Shown: positions 26,298 through 35,398, counted from the stretch's first letter. The stretch: 57,397 bases of DNA from an uncultured Methylococcales bacterium (GCA_903902705.1 CAIUVX010000049.1:1-57397), one strand, 5' to 3'. Translations and numbers: made by a program. Notes: generated by a model not told the origin, from the sequence alone.

Positions 26298-26734
26298 CGC
26301 GATGCTCCAAGCCGTTGTAGGTCTTTTTCCATGCCGTCAAGTCCCGCGCTGATAGCGTCATGGACTAATTCCGCAACCGATGCCGCGTCTTCAGGTTTGG
26401 ATTCAAACTCAATTGTCCAGACCACAATGCCTAAGCCATCATAAGAAGTGAATACTTCGACTGTGCCTTGGTAATAGCTCACAGGAAAAGGTGAGACGGG
26501 GCGTAGATAAACCAAGCGTCTGTTGGCATCATCAATTTCTTCAATAGTGTCTTTTATGTCGCCACCGCCATTGGCTATCGTCATATAGCGCGACGCACCT
26601 TGCCCTTCGCCTTCTACACGACAGCTTTCAATGATGGGAAACCAGACATCAAGCCTGCCTATGTTGCGGATGGCTTGCCAAACTATGTCTGCGGGAACGT
26701 TCAGTTTTTTGGTAATGGGTTGTTTATGGGTCAT
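26291..26734 (-). CDS. SRPBCC-family (MxaD-like) protein
   Basis: A START/Bet v1-like fold of 147 aa: KKLNVPADIVWQAIRNIGRLDVWFPIIESCRVEG at the N-terminus, central YMTIANGGGDIKDTIEEID, and a C-terminal helix (DAASVAELVHDAISAGLDGME) that closes the ligand pocket. MxaD in methanol dehydrogenase clusters belongs to this family, but this copy has no signal peptide and so would be cytosolic. A ligand-binding or cyclase-like role cannot be decided. It is co-transcribed with the DUF2380 gene (7-base overlap) and followed upstream by a divergent-in-function AraC regulator on the same strand. Confidence 0.8.
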   Translation of the reverse strand: MTHKQPITKKLNVPADIVWQAIRNIGRLDVWFPIIESCRVEGEGQGASRYMTIANGGGDIKDTIEEIDDANRRLVYLRPVSPFPVSYYQGTVEVFTSYDGLGIVVWTIEFESKPEDAASVAELVHDAISAGLDGMEKDLQRLGASRC

Positions 26735-26861
26735 GGCTTTTCTCCTCGTTAGGTTTCATGATGTGTGCAGTCTAATTTAGCACCGCCAACACAGGTTTGT
26801 ATTGGAAAAAAGCGACAGATGGCGAAGGAATCAAAACCCATGAGTTTTGACTCCAGCTTAC

Positions 26862-27701
26862 TTACTGCGTGACGTTGGCTAAATTCAACAAACCAGAAAA
26901 TTGAATGGTTTTTGAGGTTTCAATTTGCGGATAAAGTGTGTCAGGTGACAAACCATAAAGCTCTTGGAAGTCGTTAATCAAATGACTTTGATCGTAGTAA
27001 CCTGTGACATAGGCAACATCCGCCCAACTGGAGAGCGTTTGCCGTTGGAATAGCGCGTTCCGCAGTCGGACTATCCGCGCATATTTTTTAGGTGTTGTGC
27101 CGATATGAAGTTGAAAGCGGCGTTCCAGCGTGCGTTTGCTTAAACCCAACTTTTGCGCAAGCTGCGTAATTGAGTCAGTTCCGTTAGAGAGATTGAGTTC
27201 CTGACAGGCAGTTTGAATCAATAAATCTTCATGGCTGCGATTCAAAATGGAAAGCAAAAACTGCTCAACGCATTGGACACGCTCCTCTGCATTTTTTTTG
27301 AGAGCTAAATTATCTTCAATTTTTTCTATCGAATATTTGGGAAAAATATCGCGACAATCCACGCGCCGTTCAGCGCAATCCCCAACAATGCCGCGACAAA
27401 ATACATTTAAGCCCCAAGGCGTGAGGCGAGCCGACACGCCAGAGACATTTCCCAATCCGCCTAAATCACTGCGAAAACTTTGAAATCCAGCCAATCCGCT
27501 GCGGGTTGTAAAGGTTTGTTGTTTGTGTGCGGTGGTGAGTAAATCGGCATACAGAAAACATAAATAAGTTGCCGTGTCGGGCAGAATCGAAAGTGCCACG
27601 TTATCGCCCGCAAATAAATTTTCATAATCCCAAAAGGCGATGACATAAGGCTTTAGTAAGCTGGAAGGCTTGATCATTTTTAAACTCATCAGATTTACCA
27701 C
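26862..27701 (-). CDS. AraC-family transcriptional regulator
   Basis: The C-terminal ~100 residues hold the two-helix-turn-helix AraC DNA-binding domain: ITQLAQKLGLSKRTLERRFQ, then IVRLRNALFQ, then VAYVTGYYDQSHLINDFQELYGLSPDTL. The N-terminal domain (LLKPYVIAFWDYENL, ILPDTATYLCFLY, ARLTPWGLNVF) resembles the DUF6597-type sensor of cytosolic AraC proteins. The start could be any of the Met at residues 1, 5 or 9. It lies upstream of, and on the same strand as, the SRPBCC-DUF2380 pair, and may control it. The ligand is unknown. Confidence 0.88.
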   Translation of the reverse strand: MVNLMSLKMIKPSSLLKPYVIAFWDYENLFAGDNVALSILPDTATYLCFLYADLLTTAHKQQTFTTRSGLAGFQSFRSDLGGLGNVSGVSARLTPWGLNVFCRGIVGDCAERRVDCRDIFPKYSIEKIEDNLALKKNAEERVQCVEQFLLSILNRSHEDLLIQTACQELNLSNGTDSITQLAQKLGLSKRTLERRFQLHIGTTPKKYARIVRLRNALFQRQTLSSWADVAYVTGYYDQSHLINDFQELYGLSPDTLYPQIETSKTIQFSGLLNLANVTQ

Positions 27702-27805
27702 TCTATTTTTCGATTAACGCTCGTCAATATTTTTACATTTCACGGCATTGATTGCTTTGAACTGAGGTAAGACAGGATTGTGCGGGGGCATTAGACTCGC
27801 TAATT

Positions 27806-28852
27806 TTACAATGACTGTTTAGGATTCAAGGCTACGCCCAATAATTTTGCCGTGACATCCACAAAGGGAATAATTTTTTGATACGCCATACGGGTAGGTC
27901 CAATCACTCCTAATACACCCACCACTTCGTCACTAATTGAATAGGAGGAAGTGACTAAGCTACATTGATCAAAAGCATGATAACCTGATTCTTTACCGAT
28001 AAAAATCTGCACACCGTCAGCTTTCATGCAGTGATCTAGCAAGTGGATCACGCCTTGTTTTTGGCTAAAGGCTTCAAACAGGGTTTTTAAATGCTCTCTA
28101 TCCGACAATTCCGAAAAGTCCATTAAATTGGTTTCGCCTGTTAGCACATAATCGTCTTTTTCTGGGTTTTGATGAAATGCCAATCGCGCTATGTTGATAG
28201 CATCAAGCATTCCTTGATTCATGCGTTCTTGAGCATCTTGCAGTTCTTTAAAAACCGCCTCGCGTACCGACATCAAGCTAAAACCGCAGTAAATGGAATT
28301 GATATAATTGGCAGCTTGTTGTAATTCAGCCGCACTGAAAACTTTATCGGTATGAATAATTTTGTTATGTACTTCTTGTTCATTAGTGACAAAAATCACT
28401 AATACGCGGGTATGGGATAAGGGTAAAAACTCGATATGGCGCAAGCACACTGAGTCTCTACGCGGTAGGGTAACAACGCCAGCCATTTGCGTTAAGTCCG
28501 CTAGTAAGCGTGATGCTGCACCAATGACATCCGCATTATCATCGGCTGACAAGCCTTCATGTAAACGGTTTAATTCTTGAGAGTTTAGTGCTTTAACAGT
28601 CAATAAATTATCGACGAATAGCCGATAACCTTTCACGGTTGGTACGCGCCCTGCTGAGGTATGTGGGGAATGAATAAGTCCTTGCTGCTCCAAATCAGCC
28701 ATGACATTACGAATAGTGGCAGGACTCAAATTCAGCTCTGAATCTTTTGCTAAGATTTTTGAGCCAACGGGTTGACCGTCACTGATATATCGTTCAACCA
28801 ATGCTTTCAATAATTGTAGTGACCTATCACTCAAAATTTGCGTCTTGCTCAC
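27806..28852 (-). CDS. hrcA: Heat-inducible transcription repressor HrcA
   Basis: HrcA binds CIRCE operators upstream of groE/dnaK genes and is kept active by GroEL. The N-terminal winged helix is visible (LLKALVERYISDGQPVGSK, LSPATIRNVMADLEQQGLI, HTSAGRVPTVKGYRLFVD). The effector domain includes GKESGYHAFDQCSLVTSSYSI and VGVLGVIGPTRMAYQKIIPFVD. The length of 348 aa is normal. The usual neighbours grpE and dnaK are not adjacent, and I see no CIRCE (TTAGCACTC-N9-GAGTGCTAA) in the window. Confidence 0.96.
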   Translation of the reverse strand: MSKTQILSDRSLQLLKALVERYISDGQPVGSKILAKDSELNLSPATIRNVMADLEQQGLIHSPHTSAGRVPTVKGYRLFVDNLLTVKALNSQELNRLHEGLSADDNADVIGAASRLLADLTQMAGVVTLPRRDSVCLRHIEFLPLSHTRVLVIFVTNEQEVHNKIIHTDKVFSAAELQQAANYINSIYCGFSLMSVREAVFKELQDAQERMNQGMLDAINIARLAFHQNPEKDDYVLTGETNLMDFSELSDREHLKTLFEAFSQKQGVIHLLDHCMKADGVQIFIGKESGYHAFDQCSLVTSSYSISDEVVGVLGVIGPTRMAYQKIIPFVDVTAKLLGVALNPKQSL

Positions 28853-28870
28853 ACTAACCTCTAAAAACCA

Positions 28871-28895
28871 GTGGGGTACGCATTGCGTACCCTAC
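28871..28895. repeat. Short palindrome between ppa and hrcA
   Basis: GTGGGGTACGC (28871-28881) pairs with GCGTACCCTAC (28885-28895), one mismatch, 3-base loop. It belongs to the GTAGG...CCTAC family seen between several other genes and may serve as the ppa terminator, though no T-run follows. Confidence 0.6.
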
Positions 28896-28898
28896 ACT

Positions 28899-29447
28899 TT
28901 AAAATGCGGGTTTATGCTCTAAGGCATCATAACGGGCAATACTAGAAAGGATTTCTTCACAGGCTTCGTCTAATCCACACCAACCTTCAACTTTCACCCA
29001 TTTACCTTTTTCTAGGTCTTTGTAATGCTCAAAGAAATGGGAGATTTTAGCCAAACGACCTTCAGAAATATTTTGATAGGTTTCTATTCGGTCAAACGCT
29101 GAAGTCAGTTGCGTGACAGGGACGGCTAACACCTTATTATCTACTCCCGCTTCATCAACCATTTTCAACATTCCGATAGGACGGCAACGTACCACACAAC
29201 CACCTAATACGGGGTCTGGAGTCAGCACTAATACATCAACAGGATCACCATCACCTGACAGGCTATGCGGAATATAACCGTAATTGGTTGGGTATTGCAT
29301 AGCGGTTCCCATAAAGCGGTCAACGGTCAACGCGCCTGTGTCTTTGTCCATTTCATATTTAACGGGATAACTAAATGCAGGAATTTCAATAACAACATTA
29401 ATGTCCATTGGTACGTCTCGTCCAGACGAAACTCGTATTTGCGGCAT
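28899..29447 (-). CDS. ppa: Inorganic pyrophosphatase (family I)
   Basis: This soluble hexameric enzyme hydrolyses pyrophosphate and drives biosynthetic reactions. The core residues are visible: [50 protein letters not shown] (the D-G-D-P-V-D signature), and [16 protein letters not shown] with catalytic Lys. The length of 182 aa is normal; an internal Met at residue 14 is a less likely start, since the residues before it fit homologues. It is divergent from the DUF2797 gene. Confidence 0.96.
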   Translation of the reverse strand: MPQIRVSSGRDVPMDINVVIEIPAFSYPVKYEMDKDTGALTVDRFMGTAMQYPTNYGYIPHSLSGDGDPVDVLVLTPDPVLGGCVVRCRPIGMLKMVDEAGVDNKVLAVPVTQLTSAFDRIETYQNISEGRLAKISHFFEHYKDLEKGKWVKVEGWCGLDEACEEILSSIARYDALEHKPAF

Positions 29448-29524
29448 AACAGTCTCTTTAGTGAATGATAGAATGGCGGCATTATACCAGTTGTTAGTCG
29501 TTAAACTTGAGAGGAATACCCGAT

Positions 29525-30346
29525 ATGCAAGGAATCACCGAAAAAATGCGCACTCAACTGAGCAGCCCTGTTCAGTATCAATTAGTGTTAAACGATGAAA
29601 GTATCGATCTTAATCCATACTTAGGTAAAACCATCAAACTACGCTTTACAGGGCATATTGCTTGTGTGCATTGCCATAAAGCAATTAAAAAAACCTTTAA
29701 TCAAGGCTATTGCTATCCTTGTTTTATTAAACTAGCCCAATGTGATTTGTGTATTTTGAAACCTGAAACCTGTCACTATGCACACGGTACTTGCCGAGAA
29801 CCATTGTGGGGTGAAGCTTTTTGTTTTCAACCCCACCTTGTTTATCTCGCCAACTCCAGCGGTATTAAAGTCGGCATAACACGACAAACACAAATCCCAA
29901 CTCGTTGGATAGATCAAGGCGCGGTGCAAGCATTACCTATTTTTAGAGTTACTTCACGTTATCTGGCAGGGTTGATTGAAGTGGTACTGGCTAAACACGT
30001 TAGCGATAAAACCAGTTGGCAAAAAATGCTGAAAGCCCAGCCTGAATTTATCGATTTAGTCGCACAACGTGATTCATTACTGGCATTGTGTGAGGCAGAA
30101 CTAACGCAGATTCGCCAACAATTCGCCCCTGACGCGATGGAACTGTTATCCAATGAGCAGATAGTCGAAATACAGTTTCCGATAGAGCATTATCCCAACA
30201 AACTAAAATCATTTAACTTTGACCAACAGAGTGAAGTCTCAGGCGTGTTGCAAGGTATAAAAGGGCAGTATTTATTATTGGACACTGGCGTGTTGAATAT
30301 TCGTAAATTTACAGGCTATGAATTAGAGTTTTTGGTCGATGATTAA
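29525..30346 (+). CDS. DUF2797 zinc-binding-like protein
   Basis: Cysteines occur in pairs typical of zinc ribbons: [22 protein letters not shown], then [18 protein letters not shown]. The following block, [29 protein letters not shown], is characteristic of DUF2797, and the GIKVGITR segment recalls the GIY-YIG-like start of some nuclease folds. TRWIDQGA and a helical C-terminus follow. The start at 29525 ([12 protein letters not shown]) is preceded by GAGAGG; an ATG-less upstream extension is unlikely. The biochemical role is unknown. It converges with the acyltransferase gene. Confidence 0.88.
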   Translation: MQGITEKMRTQLSSPVQYQLVLNDESIDLNPYLGKTIKLRFTGHIACVHCHKAIKKTFNQGYCYPCFIKLAQCDLCILKPETCHYAHGTCREPLWGEAFCFQPHLVYLANSSGIKVGITRQTQIPTRWIDQGAVQALPIFRVTSRYLAGLIEVVLAKHVSDKTSWQKMLKAQPEFIDLVAQRDSLLALCEAELTQIRQQFAPDAMELLSNEQIVEIQFPIEHYPNKLKSFNFDQQSEVSGVLQGIKGQYLLLDTGVLNIRKFTGYELEFLVDD

Positions 30347-30351
30347 CATAA

Positions 30352-31401
30352 TCAATTTTCACCAGAGCTTGATGTGGTAACAATATAATGACTGTTGCGG
30401 CGCAGAAATCGCTTTTCAACCAAATGCCACATTGCAACTGCACCAACGCTTGTTATGAAAATAACCGTTATCAAAAAATACCAAGGGCTTTGTTGAAACC
30501 AGCCAAAATGCAAAATAAGTTGAATGGTAGGAAAGTGCAAAATGTAAAAACCGTAGGAAAAATCCCCATACTTTCCAAAATTTCCTACATACAAAAATAG
30601 CCCAAAAAAAATCACCACGCTAGCTAAAGCGAAAGGTTCAAAAAGAGGAAGTGGATAAACCATCCGATTAATGACAAGAATCGGCACAGCGAAAGCTAAA
30701 AAATAACCCACTCGGCGTTCAAATAATGGTAGAAAATAATAACAGAACGCCCCTGCCATAAAGTAACAAAGTTGTGCTGGTAATTGGCGGGCAAGTTCTA
30801 CATACACGCCAGAACCAGTGCGTTCAGCAATAACGGTTAATAATTGTGCATAAGCAATAGATAAACAATAAACCAGTACAAGCATTGTAAAATGACCAAA
30901 TCGGCGAAACAACAATACTAACAGTGGAACAGTGAGGTAAAACATTGCCTCAATTTTGAGCGTCCATAGCGCACCGTTCACAGTTGGGAGTTTGTTGGAT
31001 TCAAATACACCAGAAAGTGTTGGCTGTAAAAAATTCAAAAAGCTGAGATTTGCAATAACATATTTGACCCATAGTAATGAAAAATAGTCGCTAATATTAT
31101 TACTTACCGCGACTAAACCGACAGCACAAAGCATCACTACAGTGAAATAAGCAGGGTAGATACGCAGGACACGCTTTTTAAGGTATGAGCTAAAAGATAA
31201 AGACCGTTCAAAGCTCATGAAAATAAGAAAACCACTGACGATAAAAAAAGCCTTCACTGCCACAGCGGACGACAAAACATTAGCAAGTACACTAAGTTGT
31301 TGAAAACCCGAAAGATCGTAACTATGAACAATGCAAACTGTTCCAGCAAACAATAGGCGTAATAAGTCAAAATTATTTTTTATTAATCGAGGATGTTGCA
31401 A
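30352..31401 (-). CDS. Acyltransferase 3 family membrane protein
   Basis: The first residues (NNFDLLRLLFAGTVCIVHSYDLS) carry the R-x10-H arrangement of acyltransferase 3 enzymes (OafA/ExoZ type), which acylate LPS, exopolysaccharide or other extracellular glycans. About ten hydrophobic helices span the 349 aa, including AVKAFFIVSGFLIFMSF, LWTLKIEAMFYLTVPLLVLLF and FSYGFYILHFPTIQLIL (conserved Y-x-LH-P). The GALWTLKIE motif is also typical. The substrate cannot be told from sequence. It is not in an obvious polysaccharide operon; it follows fumA on the same strand after a 63-base gap. Confidence 0.88.
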   Translation of the reverse strand: MQHPRLIKNNFDLLRLLFAGTVCIVHSYDLSGFQQLSVLANVLSSAVAVKAFFIVSGFLIFMSFERSLSFSSYLKKRVLRIYPAYFTVVMLCAVGLVAVSNNISDYFSLLWVKYVIANLSFLNFLQPTLSGVFESNKLPTVNGALWTLKIEAMFYLTVPLLVLLFRRFGHFTMLVLVYCLSIAYAQLLTVIAERTGSGVYVELARQLPAQLCYFMAGAFCYYFLPLFERRVGYFLAFAVPILVINRMVYPLPLFEPFALASVVIFFGLFLYVGNFGKYGDFSYGFYILHFPTIQLILHFGWFQQSPWYFLITVIFITSVGAVAMWHLVEKRFLRRNSHYIVTTSSSGEN

Positions 31402-31464
31402 TGGGTCAAATTCCTAAGTCTGTCATGGGTAATGTAAGGCGTGTAAACTCTGCTTGCACGTTTT

Positions 31465-32985
31465 TTATATTTCCACAGTCACAGGAATTTTACCGATTTT
31501 TTGTTGCCAGATTTTTGGAGCAATCAAATGAACTGATTCACCGTTGGTGTCAACAGCAACGGTGACAGGCATATCCTCAATAACAAATTCATGTATCGCT
31601 TCCATGCCTAAATCAGCAAACGCGACGATGCGGGATTTACGAATGGCTTTTGAAACCAGATATGCCGCGCCACCGACTGCCATTAAATAAATGGCTTGGT
31701 GTTTTTTTATCGCGGCAATGGCTTCTGCACCACGTTCAGATTTTCCTATCATACCGATTAGCCCTGTTTTAGCCAGCATGGTTTCAGTGAATTTATCCAT
31801 GCGGGTGGCTGTAGTCGGCCCTGCGGGACCAACGATTTCATCACGGACAGGATCAACGGGACCAACGTAGTAAATAAATTTATTGGTAAAATCCACAGGC
31901 AGTGATTCGCCACGTTCGATTAAATCACACAAACGTTTATGCGCAGCATCACGCCCTGTCAGCATTGTGCCGCTGAGTAACAGGGTTTCGCCCAGTTTCC
32001 ATGTCGCCATTTCTTCTTTGGTCACAGTGTCGAGATTAACACGCCGCGCACTTGCCCCTGCTTCCCAAGTGATCTTGGGCCAATCTTCTAAACGCGGTGG
32101 GGTAAATTCTGCTGCTCCTGAACCATCAAGCACAAAATGAGTGTGCCGTGTTGCCGCACAGTTGGGAATAATCGCCACAGGTTTATTTGCCGCGTGAGTC
32201 GGATAATCTTTGATTTTAATATCCAGCACCGTGGTGAGTCCGCCTAGCCCTTGTGCGCCGATACCTAATGCGTTGACTTTGTCGTATAACTCTAAACGTA
32301 GTTCTTCTAGGGCGTTGTTAGCACCTCTGGCAATCAATTCTTGTATGTCTATGGATTCCATACAGGCTTGTTTTGCCAGCAACATAGCTTTTTCTGCGGT
32401 GCCGCCGATGCCGATACCTAAAATCCCAGGTGGACACCAACCCGCGCCCATAGTGGGGACGGTTTTTAATACCCAATCGACAATGCTATCAGAGGGATTA
32501 AGCATGACGAATTTTGATTTAGCTTCTGATCCGCCGCCTTTTGCCGCGATTTCTACTTCTACGGTATCGCCTAATACTAATTCAGTATGAACAATGGCGG
32601 GGGTATTGTCGCCTGTATTGATGCGTTTACCCGCAGGGTCTGATAACACCGAAGCGCGAAGCACATTATCAGGATGACTATAGGCGCGTCTTACGCCTTC
32701 ATTAACCATATCGCTAATACTCAACTCGCTTGCCCACTGTACGTTCATGCCGATTTTTAAAAACACCACCACGATGCCCGTGTCTTGGCAAATCGGTCTA
32801 TGCCCTTCGGCACATAAGCGGGAATTGATTAAAATTTGCGCGATTGCATCTTTAGCGGCAGGGCTTTGTTCTTTTTGGTAAGCCGTATTAAGAGCTTGAA
32901 TGAAGTCTAACGGGTGGTAATAGGAAATATATTGGAGCGCATCAGCGATGCTTTGGATGAAGTCTTCTTGGCGTATTAGGGTCAT
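31465..32985 (-). CDS. fumA: Fumarate hydratase class I (4Fe-4S)
   Basis: This TCA-cycle enzyme interconverts fumarate and malate using an oxygen-sensitive 4Fe-4S cluster. The three cluster cysteines are likely those in HRPICQDTGIVVV, in GIGGTAEKAMLLAKQAC/IIPNCAATRHTHF, and in the KRLCDL region; the G-x-GGTAEK motif is clear. The C-terminal beta domain starts at KLGETLLLSGTMLTGRDAAHK and contains YVGPVDP and GPTTATRMD. The length of 506 aa is that of single-chain class I fumarases. It has a palindromic repeat directly upstream. Confidence 0.95.
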   Translation of the reverse strand: MTLIRQEDFIQSIADALQYISYYHPLDFIQALNTAYQKEQSPAAKDAIAQILINSRLCAEGHRPICQDTGIVVVFLKIGMNVQWASELSISDMVNEGVRRAYSHPDNVLRASVLSDPAGKRINTGDNTPAIVHTELVLGDTVEVEIAAKGGGSEAKSKFVMLNPSDSIVDWVLKTVPTMGAGWCPPGILGIGIGGTAEKAMLLAKQACMESIDIQELIARGANNALEELRLELYDKVNALGIGAQGLGGLTTVLDIKIKDYPTHAANKPVAIIPNCAATRHTHFVLDGSGAAEFTPPRLEDWPKITWEAGASARRVNLDTVTKEEMATWKLGETLLLSGTMLTGRDAAHKRLCDLIERGESLPVDFTNKFIYYVGPVDPVRDEIVGPAGPTTATRMDKFTETMLAKTGLIGMIGKSERGAEAIAAIKKHQAIYLMAVGGAAYLVSKAIRKSRIVAFADLGMEAIHEFVIEDMPVTVAVDTNGESVHLIAPKIWQQKIGKIPVTVEI

Positions 32986-32995
32986 GGCATCTCTC

Positions 32996-33074
32996 GTAGG
33001 TTGGGTTGAGGTACGAAACCCAACATTTTATTAAGTCGTGTTTTGTTGGGGTTCGTACCTCACCCCCAACCTAC
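32996..33074. repeat. GTAGGTTGGG...CCCAACCTAC palindromic repeat between fumA and the GGDEF gene
   Basis: The arms of an ~79-bp inverted repeat start GTAGGTTGGGTTGAGGTACG and end with the near-complement CGTACCTCACCCCCAACCTAC. The apex is AAACCCAACA...TGTTGGGGTT. It has the same architecture as 34877-34956. Confidence 0.75.
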
Positions 33075-33106
33075 CGCGCTATATAGCGAAATTTACCGTG
33101 TTTAGC

Positions 33107-34081
33107 TCAAGCTTTCCCATCATAAAACCGAATCAAATTACGCCCTGCTTCTTTGGCTTGATACATCGCAGTATCCGCCCACTTAAGAATGTCGCTTTCA
33201 CTAATTTCATCACCGATAAACAAGTTCACACCAATACTTGCCGCGCAATGATGCTCAATAATCTCTTCTGAGTGTAACGTCAGTAAATACGGCTGAGCCA
33301 GTGTGGCGCGGACTTTCTCAGCAACAATGGCGGCGCGTATTTTTGCTTCATCTTTATTTACGTCTAACTCATAAAGCACAATCACAAATTCATCACCGCC
33401 AAAACGAGCGATGGTATCGATTTCACGCACACAGTCTGTCAGTCGGTTCGCCACTTCCACTAATAATATATCCCCCAATTCATGTCCATACGAGTCATTT
33501 AATTGCTTGAAGTTATCCATATCTAAAAACATCAATGCACCATAGTAACCACTACGTTTGCTAGAAGCTATGGCTTGGCTTAAGCGATCATTAAGTAAAC
33601 GGCGATTAGGTAGTTTAGTGAGCGGGTCATAGAATGCAAGTTGATGTAATTGCTTTTCGATGAGCTTACGCTCGGTAATATCGCGTTGCACAGAAACCCA
33701 ATGTGTATACCAGCCTTTTTCATTGGCTACAGGAACAATTTCAAGTTCGTTCCAATAAGTAGAACGATCTTTGCGATAATTTAGAACTTCGACACGAATC
33801 GACTGCCACTTTTCAAGGGCAACACGAATTCTTTTTATTGCTGCTCGGTCTGATTCGGGTCCTTGAAGAATACGCGGTGATTGACCGATAATTTCATCGG
33901 GACTGTAACCATTGCGTTCATAAAAAACTCTATTAGCCCAAACGATTCTTGGACCTGGATTATTAATGGGCTCTGCTTCGGTAATCACGATGGCATCATT
34001 CAAGTGATCAATACAAACCTCGAGCAACTTGGGTAAATTTGCAATTACTGGAAACTTAAATGTATTTTCGTCTAAATCCAT
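33107..34081 (-). CDS. PAS-GGDEF diguanylate cyclase
   Basis: A PAS domain (about residues 15-130: HLNDAIVITEAEPINNPG, YSPDEIIGQSPRILQGP, a PAC segment ending in VQRDITERK) is followed by a GGDEF domain with LAFYDPLTKLPNRRLLNDRL and the intact active site RFGGDEFVIVL. An RxxD inhibitory site (REID) sits five residues before GGDEF, so product feedback is expected. There is no EAL domain and no membrane helix. The start at 34081 (MDLDENTFKF) is taken; the longer frame adds a stretch without homology. Together with the FHA gene just upstream on the same strand it makes a small signalling unit. Confidence 0.9.
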   Translation of the reverse strand: MDLDENTFKFPVIANLPKLLEVCIDHLNDAIVITEAEPINNPGPRIVWANRVFYERNGYSPDEIIGQSPRILQGPESDRAAIKRIRVALEKWQSIRVEVLNYRKDRSTYWNELEIVPVANEKGWYTHWVSVQRDITERKLIEKQLHQLAFYDPLTKLPNRRLLNDRLSQAIASSKRSGYYGALMFLDMDNFKQLNDSYGHELGDILLVEVANRLTDCVREIDTIARFGGDEFVIVLYELDVNKDEAKIRAAIVAEKVRATLAQPYLLTLHSEEIIEHHCAASIGVNLFIGDEISESDILKWADTAMYQAKEAGRNLIRFYDGKA

Positions 34082-34163
34082 GTCTTGTGTCTTATTGTTT
34101 AGTCGATACCTGTTTACGATATTTAGCGAGTAGAACGGATAGAGCAACGCAAAAACTCATCTG

Positions 34164-34856
34164 CTAGGCAGTCGTTGGTTGATAAAACGTTAAGTCTATG
34201 CCGCGTACTTGCAGATTATCGTTGTTTTGTAATTTGACACGTCCGCTAATCAGCTTGTTATTAAGATGAACTTTGCCACGTTTTTCGGGGATCAAGTAAT
34301 AGCCATCACTCTGGCGGGTAATAATCGCACTTAGTTTTGGTGCGAACCAGCCGCTTATGTACAGATCACAATCACTACGTTTGCCAATGTTGAAATTTTG
34401 TGTCGATAATGCCCATCGCTGACCATGATTAGTTCCACCAGTTTGCACCAAGTAGGGCGTTTTAGCCTGTTGTTGCTGTAGCATCGCCTTTAATTGTAAG
34501 CTATTAAGCATCACAGTTTGGTCTTCGATGATAGCATTTGGATTAGGCGTAGCTGAGCCAGTGGATAAATCGACCGCGATAAACTTCAATTTATGTTTAA
34601 AGATACCGATTTCATCGCCATAAACCAGTTGCCCTTGAGAAATGCGGCGACCATTTAAAAATACGCCATTGGTGCTGTTATTATCCGTGATAAAAAAATC
34701 ATTCCCTTCTTGCACGATGCTTGCATGGTGTCCAGATACGCCTCTGTTGTTGATAACTACATCGTTATCGAGGGCTCTACCAATGCGGGTTACAGTTAAT
34801 TGCAAAGGTGCGGTAAATTTCAGCTCACCGTTAAAGTACACTTGTAAAAATGCCAT
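34164..34856 (-). CDS. Protein with two FHA domains
   Basis: The N-terminal FHA domain carries the phosphothreonine-binding signature: TRIGRALDNDVVINNRGVSGHHASI and DNNSTNGVFLNGRRI. A second FHA-like domain starts around residue 145 (FNIGKRSDCDLYISGWFAP, YYLIPEKRGKVHLNNKLI) but is more divergent and lacks the clear S-x-x-H. The linker is Gln-rich. There is no enzymatic domain, so it would act as an adaptor reading Ser/Thr phosphorylation. No Ser/Thr kinase is encoded nearby. It precedes the PAS-GGDEF gene by 82 bases. Confidence 0.88.
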   Translation of the reverse strand: MAFLQVYFNGELKFTAPLQLTVTRIGRALDNDVVINNRGVSGHHASIVQEGNDFFITDNNSTNGVFLNGRRISQGQLVYGDEIGIFKHKLKFIAVDLSTGSATPNPNAIIEDQTVMLNSLQLKAMLQQQQAKTPYLVQTGGTNHGQRWALSTQNFNIGKRSDCDLYISGWFAPKLSAIITRQSDGYYLIPEKRGKVHLNNKLISGRVKLQNNDNLQVRGIDLTFYQPTTA

Positions 34857-34876
34857 AGGGGGAATACCTCTAGCGT

Positions 34877-34956
34877 GTAGGATGGGTAGAGCAACGCGAA
34901 ACCCATCACATTACAGATTAATGATGGGTTTCGGCTATCGCCTCTATCCATCCTAC
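34877..34956. repeat. GTAGGATGGG...CCCATCCTAC palindromic repeat upstream of the FHA gene
   Basis: An 80-bp inverted repeat with outer arms GTAGGATGG (34877-34885) and CCATCCTAC (34948-34956), and inner arms AACCCATCA...TGATGGGTT. The loop is ACATTACAGATTAA. It is a member of the same dispersed family as 32996-33074. Confidence 0.75.
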
Positions 34957-35085
34957 TTTTTTCGTCCTTTTCGTGGACACTAACTTTTATAACTGAGTCG
35001 GTTGAGCTGGCGAGCAGCTCAACAAAACCTGCGAATGTATTTGGGTTGCTAAAAAACCGCATCCAACCTACATATTATCTTAATC

Positions 35086-35308
35086 TTAGCCGCCTTTACC
35101 GCCAGCTTTACCCATTTTTTGTTTTTTAGGCTTATTTTCTTTTGCCACTTTAGGTTTTTCAGCGGCTTTATCTTCTTTTTGCTGTTTCAGTCTGAGGCTT
35201 GGTTACTTCTGAAACTGTCGTTTTTTCAGAATCTAGTTTTGGTGTATTTTCTGCGTGGGCAATAACAAAAGGTAGGAATGCAATGGCGATAATGAAAATT
35301 TTTCTCAT
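35086..35308 (-). pseudogene. Small secreted Lys-rich protein gene with a frameshift
   Basis: From the ATG at 35308 the minus strand encodes a signal peptide (MRKIFIIAIAFLPFVIAHA) and then ENTPKLDSEKTTVSEVTKPQ, ending early at 35168-35170. In the +1 frame, starting just before that stop, the sequence continues QQKEDKAAEKPKVAKENKP then KKQKMGKAGGKGG and stops at 35086-35088. The two pieces join naturally into a ~72-aa exported Lys/Pro-rich protein. The single-base disruption lies near 35180-35190. Such short exported charged proteins have no assigned function. It could also be a sequencing error. Confidence 0.65.
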
Positions 35309-35362
35309 GGATGTGTTCCCTGTATGGCTTTTTACAAAAGTGTGTAAGTCGAGTTAAATGTG

Positions 35363-35389
35363 TTGGGTTGCCAAAACGCGGCAACCCAA
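35363..35389. repeat. Hairpin downstream of the GH17-GT2 gene
   Basis: TTGGGTTGCC (35363-35372) pairs perfectly with GGCAACCCAA (35380-35389) across AAAACGC. It may end the minus-strand GH17-GT2 transcript. Confidence 0.55.
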
Positions 35390-35398
35390 TCTACATAT

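Noticed and set aside
27702..29000. CIRCE operator near hrcA
   Set aside because: No TTAGCACTC-N9-GAGTGCTAA-like sequence is present.
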